Shown: piece by piece, positions 8,919-10,491 of the stretch | Numbering within the stretch: position 1 is the first letter of the stretch | Layout of the letters: every line of letters starts with the position of its first letter | Source of the DNA: Actinomycetes bacterium | GTDB lineage: Bacteria; Actinomycetota; Actinomycetes; Propionibacteriales; Propionibacteriaceae | Direction of reading: 5' to 3' | DNA: 10,491 nt | NCBI GenBank assembly: GCA_023436925.1 | Contig: JAEZHJ010000134.1 | Span: 1-10,491 of the forward strand | Position numbers and translations under genes: made by a program | The notes under the pieces: generated by a model | Seen by the model: only the letters and a program-made list of their open reading frames with translations | Database searches by the model: none | Told to the model about the DNA's origin: nothing

Positions 8919-9593
8919 TCAGTAGCCGCCGGAGGCGGTGGCGCCGTCCAGCACCGCACGGGTGCCGGAGAGCCCCAGCCGGGTGGCGCCCGCCTCGATC
9001 ATCGCGATCGCCGTGGCGTGGTCGCGGATCCCGCCGGAGGCCTTCACGCCCAGCCGGCCGCCCACCGTCTCGGCCATCAGGCGCACCGCGTGCACGGAGG
9101 CTCCGCCGGCCGGGTGGAAGCCGGTGGAGGTCTTGACGAAGTCGGCCCCGGCCGCCTCGGCGGCGCGGCAGGCCAGCACGATCTCCTCGTCGGTGAGGGC
9201 CGCCGACTCGATGATCACCTTGAGCACGCCGGGGGCCGGCACGCTCGCCCGGACGGCGGCGATCTCTGCGGTCAGCGCGTCGAGGTCACCGGTCTTGGCC
9301 AGGCCGAGGTCGATCACCATGTCGACCTCGTCGGCGCCGCGGGCCACCGACTCGGCCGCTTCGGCGGCCTTGGTGGCCGGGGTGTGCTTGCCGGACGGGA
9401 AGCCGCAGACCGTGGCCACCTTCACGCCGGGGCGGTCGCCGCTGACCGGGAGCATGGCCGGCGAGACGCAGATCGAGTAGGTCCCCAGTTCCTCGGCCTC
9501 GGCCAGCAGCGCCGCCACGTCGGCGGGGGTGGCGGTGGGGGACAGCAGGGTGTGATCTACGTAACGGGCCAGTTCGGCGCGGCTCAATTCCAT
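8919..9593 (-). CDS. deoC: Deoxyribose-phosphate aldolase
   Basis: Cleaves 2-deoxyribose-5-phosphate to glyceraldehyde-3-phosphate and acetaldehyde in the cytoplasm, the last step in using deoxyribose from DNA nucleosides. The 224-residue class I aldolase barrel is a normal length for bacterial DeoC. Family blocks are YVDHTLL near the start, CVSPAM at 42-47, TVCGFPSGKH at 61-70, EVDMVID with Asp91, KVIIES at 125-130, FVKTSTGFHPAGG with Schiff-base Lys154, and VKASGGIR with Lys184. All three catalytic residues (Asp91, Lys154, Lys184) are present. The ATG at 9593 is preceded by GGAG only one base away, too close for a normal ribosome site, while TAGCGT lies six bases upstream, so the message is probably leaderless. 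A TTG two codons later would have that GGAG at seven bases and is an alternative. No other nucleoside-catabolism gene is nearby. It converges on the lipoprotein gene with 7 bp between stops. Confidence 0.96.
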   Translation of the reverse strand: MELSRAELARYVDHTLLSPTATPADVAALLAEAEELGTYSICVSPAMLPVSGDRPGVKVATVCGFPSGKHTPATKAAEAAESVARGADEVDMVIDLGLAKTGDLDALTAEIAAVRASVPAPGVLKVIIESAALTDEEIVLACRAAEAAGADFVKTSTGFHPAGGASVHAVRLMAETVGGRLGVKASGGIRDHATAIAMIEAGATRLGLSGTRAVLDGATASGGY

Positions 9594-9599
9594 GCTCCG

Positions 9600-9605
9600 A
9601 CGCTA
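9600..9605 (-). promoter_or_regulatory. Candidate -10 element (TAGCGT) for leaderless deoC
   Basis: TAGCGT on the minus strand is followed by six bases and then the deoC ATG, the classic leaderless layout. The surrounding 12 bases, CGGTAGCGTCGG, are identical to those at the candidate GH1 -10 box. No good -35 is seen; the expected region falls in a degenerate repeat copy. Confidence 0.45.
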
Positions 9606-9632
9606 CCGCAGCAGCCGGGGACGCTGCCGCGG

Positions 9633-9743
9633 CACAGGGGGACGGTTCTTCCGCACAGGGGGACGGTTCTTCCGCACAGAGGAACCGTCCCCGTGTGTCA
9701 GAGAACCGTCCCCGTGTGTCAGAGAACCGTCCCCGTGTGTCAG
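9633..9743. repeat. Head-to-head array of five 21-bp repeats
   Basis: Two tandem units (9633-9653 and 9654-9674) with core CACAGGGGGACGGTTCT meet three units in the opposite orientation (9683-9703, 9704-9724 and 9725-9743), whose reverse complement has core CACACGGGGACGGTTCT. The period is exactly 21 bp on both sides, and copies within each arm are near identical. The inner units can pair over 15 of 16 bases (9654-9669 with 9682-9697) around a 12-base loop. A weaker copy (9612-9632, 13 of 21 matches) lies in phase to the left. The array fills most of the gap between deoC and the upstream regulator gene, and the last copy contains that gene's TGA. Because 21 is a multiple of three, all frames encode heptad repeats, but there is no real gene here. 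From memory, GGGGACGGTTC-type repeats are scattered in many bacterial genomes, sometimes near REP-associated Y1 transposases; none is in this window. Confidence 0.9.
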
Positions 9744-10491
9744 GCGGTGATCGCCACCCCGAAGCGGCGGCGGTAGTCGGACGGGGAGAGGCCGACAGCG
9801 CGGCGGAAGTGGTCGCGCAGCACCACTGCGGAGTTGAAGCCGACCCGGCGGCTGATCTGCTCGATGGACAGGTCGGACTCCTCCAGCAGGCCGCGGGCGG
9901 CCAGCACCCGCTGGGTGGTCAGCCACTTGTGCGGCGTGGTGCCGGTCGCGGCGGCGAACCGGCGGGCGAAGTTCCGTTCGCTCATCGAGGCGCGGGCGGC
10001 CAGGGATGCCACAGTGTGCTCCCCGTCGAGGCGCTCGACCAGCCAGTCCAGCAGCGGGGCCAGGCTGTCGGAGGCGCATTCCGCGACCGGCAGGTCGACG
10101 AACTGCTGCTGGCCACCGTCGCGCTGTGGCGGAACCACCATCCGGCGGGCGATGGTGGTCGCGACCGCCGTCCCCAGTTCCCGGCGCACGATGTGCAGGC
10201 AGGCGTCGATCCCGGCGGCGGTTCCCGCGCTGGTGATCACCCGGTCGTCCTCGACGAACAGGACGGACGGATCCACCCTGGTGCCGGGGAAGCGCCGCTG
10301 CATGGCGCCGGTGTAGATCCAGTGCGTCGTTGACCGCCGTCCCTCCAGCAGTCCCGCCGCCCCGAGAATGAAGGACGCCGAGCACAGGCTCAACAGCGTC
10401 GCACCGTCGGCATGCGCCTGGCGCAGCACCTGCAGCACCTCGGCGGGGTACTCATGGTCGGCCCGCGGCAGCGTCGCCGCCACGATCACCA
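9740..10491 (-). CDS. GlxA/FtrA-type AraC-family transcriptional regulator, N terminus missing
   Basis: The frame enters from the right edge and ends with TGA at 9742-9740, giving about 249 visible residues of a protein that in this family usually has 310-330. The visible N-terminal part is the second half of a DJ-1/PfpI (class I glutamine amidotransferase-like) domain. It has the nucleophile-elbow-like LCSASF with Cys36 (visible numbering), AAGLLEGRRSTTHW with His56 and SAGTAAGIDACLHIV. The C-terminal AraC/XylS DNA-binding domain has two helix-turn-helices, about 159-180 (TVASLAARASMSERNFARRF) and about 208-230 (SIEQISRRVGFNSAVVLRDHF), followed by GLSPSDYRRRF. Family members are cytoplasmic activators that sense small molecules through the DJ-1-like domain. 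The target genes are unknown. deoC lies downstream on the same strand, but the repeat array and deoC's own candidate promoter argue against one operon. Its stop codon lies within the last 21-bp repeat. Confidence 0.93.
   Translation of the reverse strand, partial: VIVAATLPRADHEYPAEVLQVLRQAHADGATLLSLCSASFILGAAGLLEGRRSTTHWIYTGAMQRRFPGTRVDPSVLFVEDDRVITSAGTAAGIDACLHIVRRELGTAVATTIARRMVVPPQRDGGQQQFVDLPVAECASDSLAPLLDWLVERLDGEHTVASLAARASMSERNFARRFAAATGTTPHKWLTTQRVLAARGLLEESDLSIEQISRRVGFNSAVVLRDHFRRAVGLSPSDYRRRFGVAITA

Noticed and set aside
8909..8921. TGAGC-GGC-GCTCA palindrome spanning both convergent stop codons as a bidirectional terminator
   Set aside because: Two of the paired bases come from the stop codons themselves and the stem is only 5 bp, so it is too short to call at this GC content.
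9633..9743. CRISPR array
   Set aside because: The units abut without unique spacers, are only 21 bp and switch orientation halfway. No cas gene is present.
9603..10385. Open frames with heptapeptide repeats (such as LTHGDGS or VSENRPR) crossing 9633-9743
   Set aside because: A 21-bp DNA repeat yields heptads in every frame. These frames are continued by shadows of the regulator or deoC genes and have no start signal.

Overview
The window is high-GC, gene-dense DNA with strong third-position G/C bias, GTG starts, AGGAGG-type ribosome sites and two likely leaderless genes. This points to an actinobacterium. Propionibacteriaceae is a plausible family, but that is inferred from overall style and not proven.

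Positions 1-4920 read on the minus strand. In transcription order they encode an SMP-30/gluconolactonase-like protein (4920-4072), a cytoplasmic GH1 beta-glucosidase (3942-2563), a GPH-family cation:glycoside symporter (2553-1129), an RlmG/RsmC-like rRNA guanine-N2 methyltransferase (1139-105) and the first 22 codons of a YwiC-like membrane protein (68-1, cut by the window edge). The first three form a plausible set for importing and hydrolysing a beta-glucoside and handling a sugar lactone. The methyltransferase overlaps the transporter by 11 bp and is probably translationally coupled to it.

Positions 4921-5192 are a divergent control region of 272 bp. It holds two inverted repeats and candidate promoters facing both ways. 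The gene to the right, ppdK (5193-7817, +), is a complete and well-conserved pyruvate phosphate dikinase that interconverts pyruvate and phosphoenolpyruvate. It is followed by a perfect 16-bp hairpin. A plus-strand lipoprotein (8018-8911) resembles the substrate-binding component of glycine-betaine/choline ABC transporters, but no permease or ATPase gene is in view. It converges with deoC (9593-8919, -), deoxyribose-phosphate aldolase, with 7 bp between the stop codons.

Between deoC and the next minus-strand gene lies a compact array of 21-bp repeats (9633-9743): two units in one orientation head-to-head with three in the other. The array reaches into the stop codon of a GlxA/FtrA-type AraC-family regulator that runs off the right edge (9740-10491).

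The genes are mostly ordinary metabolic genes, and I see no defence system, CRISPR array, transposase, tRNA or rRNA. The least explained element is the 21-bp repeat array. The control elements around the sugar genes and ppdK come next. No gene-free stretch exceeds 300 bp.
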